Under the pieces are notes generated by a model, which was not told the DNA's origin, did no database searches, and worked only from the letters and a program-made list of their open reading frames with translations. DNA of 64,000 bases from Candidatus Nanopelagicales bacterium (GTDB taxonomy: Bacteria > Actinomycetota > Actinomycetes > S36-B12): the NCBI GenBank assembly GCA_028687755.1, contig JAQTZL010000002.1, forward strand, positions 84,459 to 148,458, in the 5' to 3' direction. Positions within the stretch are counted from its first letter, which is position 1; each line of letters opens with the position of its first letter. Positions 27,295 through 35,893 of the stretch are shown piece by piece. The position numbers and the translations under genes were made by a program.

Positions 27295-30200
27295 GCATGA
27301 TTCCAACTGAGTCTGATCTCGAGTTCTTGGTTCTCGAGTTCTTGAAGAACGAGGGCTGGGGTGTCGTATACGGCCCGGATCTTGCGCCGGGTGAGCCGAA
27401 TGAGGAGCGCACGGATTACCGAGATGTGGTGTTGGTCGGTCGTCTTCGGACGGCTGTGGCGGAGTTGAGTCCGTTCTTGTCGCAGGATGCGGTTGAGGAT
27501 GTGGTGAAGACGGTACTGCGGGCTGAGTCCCAGGTTGCGATGACGGAGAACTGGCGCGCTTATCAACTCCTGACCGAGGGTGTGCCGGTCCAGTACCGGG
27601 ATTCCTCTGGTGCGATCAAGGATGCGCGTGCGCGGATTGTCGACTGGGATGATCCGGCGAATAACAATCTTGTGGCGATCAACCAGTTCACGATCAAGGG
27701 CAAGTCCGAGCGCCGCCCGGATGTGCTGCTGTTCGTCAACGGCCTGCCGCTGGTGCTGTTCGAGTTGAAGCGCGCGGGTGCGAAGAACGCGACCCTGCGC
27801 GGGGCGTTCAACCAGATCGCCACCTACCGCAACCAGATCCCTGACGTGTTCACGTGGAACCAGGTCACGGTGATCTCCGATGGGGTGAATGCCCGCGCGG
27901 GCACGTTCACTGCGGGGTGGGAGCACTACGCCCCGTGGAAGACCATCGACGGATCGAGTGTGCCGAAGGGAGTCTCGGAGATCGAGGTTCTCACCAAGGG
28001 CATGTGCACCCCTGAGCGTCTGCTGGACCTGGTGCGCAACTTTGTCGTCTACACCGGTGATGGCGCGGGCATGGTGAAGAAGACCGCGAAGTATCACCAG
28101 TTCTGGGCGGTGAACAAGGCCGTCATCTCCACCGTGGAAGCGGTCGAGGGCGATGGCCGTGCTGGTGTCGTGTGGCACACCCAAGGCTCAGGCAAATCCC
28201 TGGAGATGGAGTGGTACGCGGGCAAGATCATGCGTCACCCTGCGATGGAGAATCCGACCATCGTTGTCCTGACGGACCGTAACGATCTTGATGATCAGTT
28301 GTTTGATGACACGTTCGCAGCTTCTAAGCCTGGTGCGCCTTTGCCGGAAGCACCGGTGCAGGCTGACTCGCGTGAGCATTTGAAAGAGTTACTGAACAAG
28401 CGGCAGTCCGGTGGCATTATTTTCTCCACGTTGCAGAAGTTCGGGTTATCTAAGGATGAGAGGGACGCTGGAACGAGTTTCCCGACTCTGTCGGAGCGGA
28501 TCAACATTGTTGTCATGGTTGATGAGGCTCACCGCTCCAACTATGACTTTATTGACGGTTTCGCCCGCCACTTGCGCGATGGCCTGCCGAACGCGACTTA
28601 CATCGGTTTCACTGGCACGCCCATTGAGGCTAAAGACAAATCCACTCGTCAGGTGTTCGGTGAATACATTGACGTGTATGACCTGACCCAGGCTGTTGCT
28701 GATGGCGCGACGGTGAAAGTTTTGTACGAACCTCGTCTTGCAAAGGTGGAACTTCCCAAGGACGCGTTGGGCGTCCTTGATGAGGAGTTCGCGAAAGCGA
28801 CCTCGGGTACGGAGGAAGAGGCTAAGGAACGACTGAAGTCCCGTTGGGCTCAGGTTGAAGCGATCGTCGGGTCAGATAAACGCATCAAAGAACTTGCTAC
28901 CGACATCGTCTCGCATTGGGAAGCACGTAAAGAAGCAATGACAGGCAAGGCGATCATTGTTGCGATGTCCCGCCGTATCGCAGTAGCGCTGTATGACGAA
29001 ATCGCGAAACTGCGCCCTGACTGGGCAAGCGATGACAACACCACAGGGAAACTGAAAGTTGTTATCACTGGTTCCGCCGCTGATGATGCAACACTTCAAC
29101 CCCACATTCGTTCCAAAGAAGCTCTTCGCGCATTGAAGTCCCGCGCGAAAGACCCAAATGATGAACTTGACATCGTCATTGTGCGCGACATGTGGCTCAC
29201 CGGATTTGATTCACCTTCCATGCACACCATGTATGTGGATAAGCCGATGAAGGGCGCGAACCTCATGCAGGCCATTGCGCGCGTGAACCGCACTTTCAAG
29301 GACAAGCCCGCAGGTCTAGTTGTGGACTATTTAGGTATCGCTGAAGACCTTAAAAGCGCCCTCGCGGACTACACATCTCGTGATCAAAAAAGTCAGGAAC
29401 TTGGCCAAGATATCTCGATCAAAGCGATCCCCGCGATGGTCTCCAAACACGAAGTGGTGTGCAACATTCTTCATGGATGCGAGTGGCGCAACGGTTTAGC
29501 TTCTGGCGGCCCGAAGGCATTCATAGACACCCTCACCTCCACAGTGGAATATCTGTTGGCTCAACATGTTGAAGCCCCATCCCTAGATGCCTGCACCAAG
29601 GAAGCCCCGTGCCTTAAACACAGGTTCATGTCTCAGACCCGCGACCTGATTGCCCTGTACGTCATGTGTGTACCCAGCGACAAAGCGCTAGCAATCCGAG
29701 ATGACGTCGCATTCTTTGAAGCCATCCGCTCACAAATCGCCAAAATCGAAGGCGTTGACCGTGAAGGCGGCGACCCCAACGCCGCGATGGACACCGCCAT
29801 CCAGCAAATCATCTCTGGCGCTATGGCTGGAACCGGTGTCATCGACATTTACGAGGAAGCCGGCATCGCCAAACCCGACCTGTCCCTCATTGACGATGAG
29901 TTCATCGACCGATTCAAGAAGACCAACAAACCCAACATCCAAATACAGGTGTTAAAGAAAATCCTCGCAGGAGAAATCACCCGCATTTCCAAACGCAACA
30001 TCGTCTCTGGCCGTGCGTTCTCAGAGATGCTCGAGCAGTCCCTTTTGCGCTACCAAAACAGAACCCTTGACGCCGCCCAGGTCGTCGCTGAACTCGTTGA
30101 CCTAGCCAAAACCCTGCAGAATGAAGCCGACCGCGGAGGCAAACTTGGTCTCAACTCCGACGAGCTCGCTTTCTATGACGCGATCCGCACAAACGACGCG

Positions 30201-30434
30201 GCCGTTATGGAACTCGGCGATGACACGCTCAAGAAAATCGCCCACGAACTGGTCGACATTGTCCGCCGCGACGCTAAAACTGACTGGAACGTCAAAGAAC
30301 AGGTCCGCGCGAAACTGCGCTCCGCCATTAAGCGACTTTTGCTGAAGTATGGGTATCCACCCGACCAAGAAGAATCAGCCACCCAGTTAGTCCTAGACCA
30401 AGCCGAAGTCATTGCAGGAGAAGAAGCCGCATAG
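27291..30434 (+). CDS. hsdR: Type I restriction endonuclease subunit R
   Basis: The 1047-residue motor/nuclease subunit has an N-terminal PD-(D/E)xK nuclease with D144 (RRPDVLLF), E158 and K160 (LFELKR), followed by a QxxxY-like [10 protein letters not shown]. Next comes an SF2 translocase with Walker [10 protein letters not shown] (GSGKS at 299-303), DEAH motif VMVDEAHRS and the GFTGTPIE segment. A long helical C-terminus follows. It cuts unmodified DNA after ATP-driven translocation. GTG 27291 overlaps the hsdS stop by 4 bp. All motifs appear intact. Confidence 0.95.
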   Translation: MSMIPTESDLEFLVLEFLKNEGWGVVYGPDLAPGEPNEERTDYRDVVLVGRLRTAVAELSPFLSQDAVEDVVKTVLRAESQVAMTENWRAYQLLTEGVPVQYRDSSGAIKDARARIVDWDDPANNNLVAINQFTIKGKSERRPDVLLFVNGLPLVLFELKRAGAKNATLRGAFNQIATYRNQIPDVFTWNQVTVISDGVNARAGTFTAGWEHYAPWKTIDGSSVPKGVSEIEVLTKGMCTPERLLDLVRNFVVYTGDGAGMVKKTAKYHQFWAVNKAVISTVEAVEGDGRAGVVWHTQGSGKSLEMEWYAGKIMRHPAMENPTIVVLTDRNDLDDQLFDDTFAASKPGAPLPEAPVQADSREHLKELLNKRQSGGIIFSTLQKFGLSKDERDAGTSFPTLSERINIVVMVDEAHRSNYDFIDGFARHLRDGLPNATYIGFTGTPIEAKDKSTRQVFGEYIDVYDLTQAVADGATVKVLYEPRLAKVELPKDALGVLDEEFAKATSGTEEEAKERLKSRWAQVEAIVGSDKRIKELATDIVSHWEARKEAMTGKAIIVAMSRRIAVALYDEIAKLRPDWASDDNTTGKLKVVITGSAADDATLQPHIRSKEALRALKSRAKDPNDELDIVIVRDMWLTGFDSPSMHTMYVDKPMKGANLMQAIARVNRTFKDKPAGLVVDYLGIAEDLKSALADYTSRDQKSQELGQDISIKAIPAMVSKHEVVCNILHGCEWRNGLASGGPKAFIDTLTSTVEYLLAQHVEAPSLDACTKEAPCLKHRFMSQTRDLIALYVMCVPSDKALAIRDDVAFFEAIRSQIAKIEGVDREGGDPNAAMDTAIQQIISGAMAGTGVIDIYEEAGIAKPDLSLIDDEFIDRFKKTNKPNIQIQVLKKILAGEITRISKRNIVSGRAFSEMLEQSLLRYQNRTLDAAQVVAELVDLAKTLQNEADRGGKLGLNSDELAFYDAIRTNDAAVMELGDDTLKKIAHELVDIVRRDAKTDWNVKEQVRAKLRSAIKRLLLKYGYPPDQEESATQLVLDQAEVIAGEEAA

Positions 30435-30449
30435 TCGGGGCGACCTGAC

Positions 30450-31547
30450 ATGGCGCATCGCAAGGATCCACTTCGCCGTCGACACCACACGGTGTCGAAG
30501 TTTTATCTGGCCGGATTCGCCAACGAGTCAAGACAACTTTCACAAGTGCATCTGCCGGGTCATCACACGCATTTGAACTCCGTTGTCAATGCGACGGTAG
30601 ACACGGATTTCTACTCCGTGCGCGCAGAGGACGGCTCCCTTGATGACACGATGGAGCGAGCGTTCGGAGAACTGGAAGGTCCAGCAGCGGGTGTGCTTCA
30701 GCGCGGGGTCGATTCCCTTTGGCCCCTGCCGTCTGAGGAAAAAGCGACACTTGCCAGTTGGATTGCACTGCAATACATGCGTGGGCCAGCGCTCCGCAGA
30801 ACGCAAAACCAGTTAATGGCACAGATGCACCAAATGATTGTGCTGATGGCAGGCAGGCCAGCACTGCGCCAAGCCATCGAAGCCCATGAAGGTAGAGCCA
30901 TTTCGGATGCGCGACTGGAATGGGAATGGAACGACCTCACACAGGGCGGTGGACCCACACTGGAGCCAGACGCCTTCTTCCATGCGCGCACGATAGGCGA
31001 GACATTGCCATGGCTCACTGACTTAGTGTTCCAGAGTCAATGGATGCTGGTGACATTTCAACGACGCAATCTCTTCACTTGCGACCATCCGGTTTCGCTC
31101 GTCGCGCCTTCGGATCTTCCGTCATTCCTGGGTGTGGGATTGGCGACCGCCGAGGCCTATTTATTGCCCTTGTCCCGAAAGTTGGGTTTAGTCGTCATGC
31201 CGCACGAGCACGGAGCAGATGTACAAGTCGGAGGAACGACCAACCTTTGGAGAGTTTTCGTTGACCACACGTTGGAGAATGCCCGCGGGTACCTTTTCCA
31301 TCACCCAGAGGACTCCATTCCGCCAGAGCTCATTCTTCCGCAACCACGAAGCCTCGAACTCGCTCAACTGGACACTTCAATCTTTGAGCGGCGTATTTCT
31401 GTCGAGGAAATCGTTGACACTTCAGCGGATCGGGCCGCGCGAAAGCGCATGCGCGATCTCACATCGACGGAACCCACCCTGTCGGGTGCAGACCTGGTGT
31501 GGCCAATACCGGGCAGGATCGCGCTGGAGCGACCGGACTCACTCTGA
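30450..31547 (+). CDS. DUF4238 family protein at the end of the hsd operon
   Basis: The 365-residue protein starts with RRRHHTVSKFYLAGFAN, which fits the DUF4238 signature HHxxxxFYLxxF. TDFYSVRAEDGSLDDTMERAFGELE and WIALQYMRGPALR follow, and a late segment reads FTCDHPVSLVAPSD. The biochemical function of DUF4238 is unknown, though such genes are often reported near defence genes. It begins 15 bp after the hsdR stop on the same strand, so co-transcription with the restriction system is likely. A role as accessory anti-phage factor is inference only. Confidence 0.75.
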   Translation: MAHRKDPLRRRHHTVSKFYLAGFANESRQLSQVHLPGHHTHLNSVVNATVDTDFYSVRAEDGSLDDTMERAFGELEGPAAGVLQRGVDSLWPLPSEEKATLASWIALQYMRGPALRRTQNQLMAQMHQMIVLMAGRPALRQAIEAHEGRAISDARLEWEWNDLTQGGGPTLEPDAFFHARTIGETLPWLTDLVFQSQWMLVTFQRRNLFTCDHPVSLVAPSDLPSFLGVGLATAEAYLLPLSRKLGLVVMPHEHGADVQVGGTTNLWRVFVDHTLENARGYLFHHPEDSIPPELILPQPRSLELAQLDTSIFERRISVEEIVDTSADRAARKRMRDLTSTEPTLSGADLVWPIPGRIALERPDSL

Positions 31548-31645
31548 ATACGTGGGCGGATTCCTCCGAAAATGTGTGCGGATGTTGTAAACAGCCTTTC
31601 CCTTCATGAGGCGAATAGACTTGTGTCAACTAGCCACAACCGCAT

Positions 31646-31672
31646 GGGGCGTCCCTCGGAAGAGGGCGCTCC
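31646..31672 (+). terminator. Candidate weak terminator after the RM operon
   Basis: GGGGCGTCCCTC can pair with GAGGGCGCTCC around GGAA, with a one-base bulge. The hairpin is followed by ATGTTTCTTT, a poor T tract. It lies about 100 bp after the DUF4238 stop. Confidence 0.4.
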
Positions 31673-31761
31673 ATGTTTCTTTGCCTAGAGCACTGCTTTG
31701 TGGCCATTGGGAGCGTCAGTACGCCATGCTGTGCTCAGATGCACAATTAGGGAGAACACAC

Positions 31762-32046
31762 ATGTGCTGTTTCGTACTCGTACTCGGATTCCTTGGCCCA
31801 CGCCTGGCCTTTCTGTGGGCCTGGCTTTTCACCCCCCGCGTGACCGACGCATTTACTGGCGGCTTCTGGTTGCCGCTTCTCGGAATGCTCTTCTTGCCAT
31901 GGACAGCACTGGCCTACATCGTGGTGTGGTCGTTCGCTGATGGTGTCAGCCCATTGGGTTGGGTAGTGATCGCTCTTGGCTTTGTATTAGACATCGCTAA
32001 TTACGGGAGCCGGTCGGCACAAGCGCGGCTTTCATCCGCTCAGTAG
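31762..32046 (+). CDS. Small integral membrane protein
   Basis: The 94-residue protein begins MCCFVLVLGFLGPRLAFLWAWLF. It has about three hydrophobic helices (3-23, 35-60 and 65-85) and a short polar tail (RSAQARLSSAQ). ATG 31762 has GGGAGAA 6 nt upstream; the longer open frame from 31606 crosses a hairpin and is unlikely. It resembles a class of uncharacterised small actinobacterial membrane proteins. No function is assigned. A strong terminator follows at 32087. Confidence 0.65.
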   Translation: MCCFVLVLGFLGPRLAFLWAWLFTPRVTDAFTGGFWLPLLGMLFLPWTALAYIVVWSFADGVSPLGWVVIALGFVLDIANYGSRSAQARLSSAQ

Positions 32047-32086
32047 GACGATCTCGGCATTGAAGATGCCAACAGTGCAATGACAA

Positions 32087-32123
32087 CGGTGTGTTCCGCC
32101 GCGTTACGCGGCGGAACACACCG
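32087..32123. terminator. Very strong hairpin terminator
   Basis: CGGTGTGTTCCGCCGCG pairs perfectly with CGCGGCGGAACACACCG around a TTA loop, a 17-bp stem followed by TTTCTCT. It separates the small membrane protein gene from the convergent fasciclin gene. Confidence 0.85.
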
Positions 32124-32153
32124 TTTCTCTCATTTGCTTAGTGATTGAGAGAC

Positions 32154-32782
32154 TTATGGAGCAAAGGGAAGAAGTACTCCATCGATACCGTGAGCGACCT
32201 GCTTATTGCCCTTGTTGATGTCGACCTTGGTTAAAATCACCTGTGGATTGGTCAGTTTCGGGGCGTAATCGCTCAAGATGATTGCCGGCTTGCTGGTCAC
32301 CTTGACACCAATAGTTTTCCTTCAACTGCAGACTTGAGCTTGGCTCCGTTGGCCTTCAAGGCATCCTGAGAAAGAATTGTTGACCCTGGCACCACGTGAT
32401 AGAGCAATACATTTTCAACGGTGTCCACTCCAAGACCGGCAACAACCTTGAATGCCGCAGCTTCTGTCTTGACCTTCTTACCGCTGAGTGTGGTTGCCAA
32501 GTTCATGAATGCTTGGTCAGTAGGAGCGAAAACGGTAAGTGCTGTCATTCCATAAGCAAGGAGCTTGACGTTCGAATTTGGCTTAGCGCCCAAAACAGTT
32601 TCTACTGCTTTTGTCAGAATGTCGAAATCCGCATAATCGCGGTCGAACTTAGATTGACCGACCTTGAGCACCGTTGCTAGTGAGGTTTCACCTTCAGCAG
32701 CTTGGGCCGTAGGTGCGAGAGCGGCAAGTCCGATGAGTGCGGCGGTGCCGGCAACTGCCGCCCGAGAAATTTTGGTACGCAT
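32154..32782 (-). pseudogene. Secreted fasciclin-domain protein, reading frame broken by a 1-nt shift
   Basis: The first 161 codons (start 32782) give a signal peptide (cleavage near AQAAEG) and most of a fasciclin/FAS1 domain, including LTVFAPTDQAF and NVLLYHVVPGSTI, then stop at 32297. The missing C-terminus continues in another frame to TAA 32154-32156 (VTSKPAIILSDYAP, then HGIDGVLLPF). Adding one A to the run at 32315-32318 restores a 209-residue protein. This may be a homopolymer sequencing error, a recent mutation, or less likely ribosomal slippage. It is divergent from an RskA-like anti-sigma gene, recalling MPT70/MPT83 under SigK/RskA in mycobacteria. Confidence 0.8.
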
Positions 32783-32975
32783 AGCTTTCTCCTCTAGTTC
32801 TACCCGGAATTGGGTCCGTCGTTATTTGGACGGTGTATTGGCTATTTCCTGACTTAGAGGTCAATTGGATGCAACTTCAGAAAAATAATTAATTTTTGGC
32901 CCGAGTGCATCTAAATGCAGGGTTTCTAGAGAAAGAGTCATAACGAGTTTTGTCGAGATCTCGCGAAGCAACACT

Positions 32976-33557
32976 GTGGGGGATCAGCTCGTTTCTCCCC
33001 CAGATGATGTGTGGTCGGCTATTGCTTTTGAATTGAATCTTTCCACTTCAAGGTCGACCGATCACGAAAACTCGCAGGTGGTGCGTTCGCTTGCCACCGC
33101 TAGGAGTCGCAAGCGCATTCCCGTATGGCTAGGCGTGGCCGCTGCATCTGTTGGCATTGTGGCTGGTGCTGCTCTCACTGCTGCAATTCTTGAATCACAA
33201 GGATCCCAAGAGTCGAGCACACAGGTTGTGGCTCGCGCTGAGTTGGCACCTGTCGCTAACTCTTCGAGTCGAGGAACAGCAGTCGTTGAAACTACGGAAC
33301 AAGGGCCGATGCTTCACGTGACCGTTCGTGATTTGCCACCTATTGTTGATGGGTATTACGAGGTTTGGATGGCTACTGCTGACGCGAAAACAATGGTTGC
33401 GCTTGGAACTTTGAACACGCAATCCGATTCGATTTTCTCGTTACCTGCAGGCATGCAAATGAGCAAATTCCCACTGGTTGACGTTTCTGTCGAGCATTTT
33501 GACGGAATTGCCGGGCACAGCGCGCAAAGCGTTGTTCGGGGTCAGTTTTCCACTTGA
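32976..33557 (+). CDS. RskA-like anti-sigma factor C-terminal domain protein
   Basis: The 193-residue protein has a short cytoplasmic N-terminus (PPDDVWSAIAFEL), one transmembrane helix (about 48-71) and an extracytoplasmic anti-sigma-K domain (LHVTVRDLPPIVDGYYEVWMATADAKTMVALGTL, then VDVSVEHFDG). The usual N-terminal zinc-finger sigma-binding part is reduced or missing. No ECF sigma gene is next to it. The start is GTG 32976. It should hold a sigma factor at the membrane and release it after proteolysis, but its partner is not in the window. It is divergent from the fasciclin gene. Confidence 0.75.
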   Translation: MGDQLVSPPDDVWSAIAFELNLSTSRSTDHENSQVVRSLATARSRKRIPVWLGVAAASVGIVAGAALTAAILESQGSQESSTQVVARAELAPVANSSSRGTAVVETTEQGPMLHVTVRDLPPIVDGYYEVWMATADAKTMVALGTLNTQSDSIFSLPAGMQMSKFPLVDVSVEHFDGIAGHSAQSVVRGQFST

Positions 33558-33581
33558 TTAGAAAATGCCTTAACGCCTGAT

Positions 33582-34394
33582 CTAACGGTTGGTATTTCCC
33601 GCATCAATCTTCAGCTGAGTGCCAGTTACATACTTGGCTTCATCTGATGCAAGGTAAAGAACGGCGTAGCTCACATCGCGAGCTTCGATTAATCCGACAT
33701 CAAGCATGTTGTCGTAAATAGGGCTGAGCTTGTTGCTGCCAGCACTTGCAGTAGGAGCCTCGCCACCAAGCCCGGTAACCATCGGGGTGTTCACGCCAGT
33801 TGGGTGAATGGTGTTGACGCGAATGTTGTTGCTTGCGAGTTCATTTGCAAGACTTTTTGCGATGCCAACAATCGCATGCTTTGTTGCCACATATGGTGCA
33901 AGGAAAGGCAAGCCCTTAATGCCACCGGTTGAGCTCGTGATGATGATTGACCCGCCCTCATTCTTGATCAGATGGGGAATCGTTGCGGTGCAGGTATTCC
34001 AGACACCGGTGAGGTTGATATCGAGAGTGTCTTGCCAAATCTGTGGGCTGACTTTGTTCCATGGGCGAGTAATGCACACGCCAGCATTCGCTACGACGAT
34101 GTCAAGGTGACCAAACTCAGCTACCCCGTCGTTCACTACAGCTGTCATTGCCTCGGCATCACGCACATCAACGACGCGCGTCAAAATTTTGCGACCAAGT
34201 GCGCGAACGGCTGCAGCTGTGTCTTCAAGGTCTTCGGGGGTTGCAAGCACGTAGTCAACAGACTTCACATTTTCGCAAATATCAACAGCGATGATGTCGG
34301 CACCTTCTTCAGCCAAGGCAATGGCGTGAGCTCGCCCCTGTCCGCGCGCTGCACCTGTAATAAATGCAACTTTTCCAGCGACGCGACCAGTCAT
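33582..34394 (-). CDS. Mycofactocin-type short-chain dehydrogenase/reductase
   Basis: The 270-residue SDR has the Rossmann motif TGAARGQGR, NAG at 103-105 (VVANAGV), catalytic Ser154/155 and Tyr168-x3-Lys172 (YVATK). The insertion DICENVKSVDYVLATPEDLEDTAAAV after strand 2 is the mark of the mycofactocin-coupled SDR family, whose NAD stays bound and is recycled by the peptide-derived cofactor mycofactocin. No mft biosynthesis gene is in the window. The substrate, probably an alcohol, is unknown. It is convergent with the RskA-like gene. Confidence 0.85.
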   Translation of the reverse strand: MTGRVAGKVAFITGAARGQGRAHAIALAEEGADIIAVDICENVKSVDYVLATPEDLEDTAAAVRALGRKILTRVVDVRDAEAMTAVVNDGVAEFGHLDIVVANAGVCITRPWNKVSPQIWQDTLDINLTGVWNTCTATIPHLIKNEGGSIIITSSTGGIKGLPFLAPYVATKHAIVGIAKSLANELASNNIRVNTIHPTGVNTPMVTGLGGEAPTASAGSNKLSPIYDNMLDVGLIEARDVSYAVLYLASDEAKYVTGTQLKIDAGNTNR

Positions 34395-34495
34395 GAGGAC
34401 TCCTTGTACATGTGTGAGGCAATGAATGCGAGTTGATCGTAGGCCCTAAGCAAGGCTTCATCAGGGGATCGGGCGGATTGAACTAGCCTCGACCC

Positions 34496-35098
34496 ATGGC
34501 TACCCCGCCCCGTTGGTTCACGGAGACAGAAGAACATCACTCTCAGTGGTACGTCGACCATTTCCGCGAGCTCTCCGCCCAAGGGGTAGATCTCGCTGGT
34601 GAGGCGCGCATGGTCGATGCGATGCTCCCTCGAGGTTCGCGAATTCTTGATGCAGGCTGCGGGCCAGGCCGTACTGGAGCTTGGCTGTGTGCGGCAGGGC
34701 ACGAGGTGGTGGGTGTTGACGCGGATCCTGTACTGATTGAGGCAGCGATTGAAGATCACGCCGGTCCGAAATGGCAGGTGCAAGACCTTGTCGAGTTAAC
34801 ACTCACGTCACTAGGTGAAACCGAGTTTTTCGATGCAGCCGTCATGGCGGGCAACGTGATCACCTACGTTGCATCAGGAACGGAAGTTCAGGTTCTAGCT
34901 AACGTTCGGGCAGTGCTTAAACCCGATGGTTTTGCAGTGGTGGGTTTTCATACAGCCCGCTATGAAGTCAATGAGTTTGATCAGCACCTTGCGGAAGCAG
35001 GTTTTGCACTTGAGTCGAGATTTGCGACGTGGGATTTACGGCCATGGAAGAGTGATGCCGATTTTGTCGTGACGGTATTGCGCAATCCTGTTGAATAG
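34496..35098 (+). CDS. Class I SAM-dependent methyltransferase
   Basis: The 200-residue protein has motif I ILDAGCGPGRTGAWLCAAGHEVVGVDADP and a later FDAAVMAGNVITYVA (motif IV region). FAVVGFHTARYEVNEFDQHLAEAGFALESRFATWDLRPW follows. This is the methyltransferase type 11/25 group, acting on small molecules, with unknown substrate. No clear Shine-Dalgarno precedes the ATG. It ends just before a terminator shared with the convergent csp gene. Confidence 0.82.
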   Translation: MATPPRWFTETEEHHSQWYVDHFRELSAQGVDLAGEARMVDAMLPRGSRILDAGCGPGRTGAWLCAAGHEVVGVDADPVLIEAAIEDHAGPKWQVQDLVELTLTSLGETEFFDAAVMAGNVITYVASGTEVQVLANVRAVLKPDGFAVVGFHTARYEVNEFDQHLAEAGFALESRFATWDLRPWKSDADFVVTVLRNPVE

Positions 35099-35104
35099 AG
35101 ATAC

Positions 35105-35138
35105 AAAAAGGGCCCGGCCAAATGGCCGAGCCCTTTTT
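35105..35138. terminator. Bidirectional terminator
   Basis: AAAAAGGGC...CCGGCCA pairs with TGGCCG...GCCCTTTTT around AA, flanked by A and T tracts, between the methyltransferase gene and the convergent cold-shock gene. Confidence 0.85.
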
Positions 35139-35156
35139 GCTATTCGAAGTCTGGAA

Positions 35157-35360
35157 TTAGACGACGCGAACCTTGTCAGCCTGAGGTCCCTTTGGACCCT
35201 GGGTGATGTCGAATTCGACAGCCTGGTTTTCTTCGAGTGAGCGGTAGCCATCTGAATCGATAGCTGAGTAGTGGACGAATACGTCTGGTCCGCCATCAGC
35301 TTGCTCGATGAAGCCGAAACCCTTTTCAGCGTTGAACCACTTAACGGTGCCTTGTGCCAT
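35157..35360 (-). CDS. Cold-shock domain protein (CspA family)
   Basis: The 67-residue protein is a complete OB-fold CSD with RNP1 KGFGFI and RNP2 VFVHY. It begins [18 protein letters not shown] and ends ADKVRVV, the usual length for CspA. It binds single-stranded RNA/DNA as an RNA chaperone. AAGGAG lies 10 nt upstream of the ATG. The 240 bp upstream, before the next gene, hold a likely long 5' leader with a small GCGG-TAAA-CCGC hairpin near 35411, as is common for csp mRNAs. Confidence 0.95.
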   Translation of the reverse strand: MAQGTVKWFNAEKGFGFIEQADGGPDVFVHYSAIDSDGYRSLEENQAVEFDITQGPKGPQADKVRVV

Positions 35361-35601
35361 GTTGCAAAATCTCCTTAACGAAAGACGTGGCGGACAGTGT
35401 GTCCTTCACGCGGTAAAGCCGCATCACGCCTTCGTCCTCATGGGATGTGGTGCTGATATGTCTGTACCTATTGAGGAGTCTTCCCTACAAATGGTGATTT
35501 ACCTAACGGCAGGGTCCACTTTGTGTGAATTCTGTGGAAACTTTGCCGTTTTCCTCAGGGATTTCTGGCTTTTCAGAGCTTTTTGAGGCAATCAGTCCAG
35601 A

Positions 35602-35820
35602 TCAACGCTTATTTTTCCACGCCATAACGCCAAATTTCGATACGCCAGACATGAGCGAAATAGCACTCAAAAATGAACCAACACTCAAAATCGAGCCGAA
35701 TGAACCCACGCTGCCAATTGAGAAGGCCGATCCAAATGAGCCAATGCTCAAAATGGAATTCTTCGATCCAATACTTAAGAGCGAATTCTCAGACGCAACA
35801 CTGAATCGTGAGTTGGACAT
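35602..35820 (-). CDS. Small serine-periodic repeat protein
   Basis: The 72-residue frame is made mostly of 5-residue units with Ser at fixed spacing and alternating Ile/Leu/Phe/Gly (SLLSIGSKNS, ILSIGSFGSAFSIGS, VGSFGSILSVGS), capped by MSNSRFSVASEN and a basic C-terminus VMAWKNKR. I recall similar short proteins in other actinobacteria, with SVLSIGS repeats and a RWSVM-type ending, but none has a known function. The period could suit a small beta-solenoid. The opposite-strand frame (35525-35851) is more acidic and less family-like. The Shine-Dalgarno is weak, so the call is tentative. Confidence 0.55.
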   Translation of the reverse strand: MSNSRFSVASENSLLSIGSKNSILSIGSFGSAFSIGSVGSFGSILSVGSFLSAISLMSGVSKFGVMAWKNKR

Positions 35821-35893
35821 AGGTCCACACTATTTGGGCCGAGAGGAATAATTTCCACCAGGTGCATTAAGTGATCTGACTTAAGATCGGGGT

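Noticed and set aside
31606..31761. N-terminal extension of the small membrane protein
   Set aside because: The extension crosses a hairpin and has no ribosome-binding site; ATG 31762 has one and begins the hydrophobic protein naturally.
31548..32150. Search for a direct repeat of the tmRNA 3' end (attR)
   Set aside because: No copy of TTCGATTCCCGGCACCTCC or a clear partial was found downstream of the restriction operon.
32310..32325. Programmed -1 ribosomal frameshift in the fasciclin gene
   Set aside because: The site is not a proper X-XXY-YYZ slippery heptamer (only the A-site AAA could slip) and no strong pseudoknot is evident, so an indel is more likely.
35525..35851. Plus-strand 108-residue frame with NEPTL/EPNEP-like repeats
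   Set aside because: It is the antisense reading of the serine-periodic minus-strand gene, has no ribosome-binding site, and looks less like any known protein.
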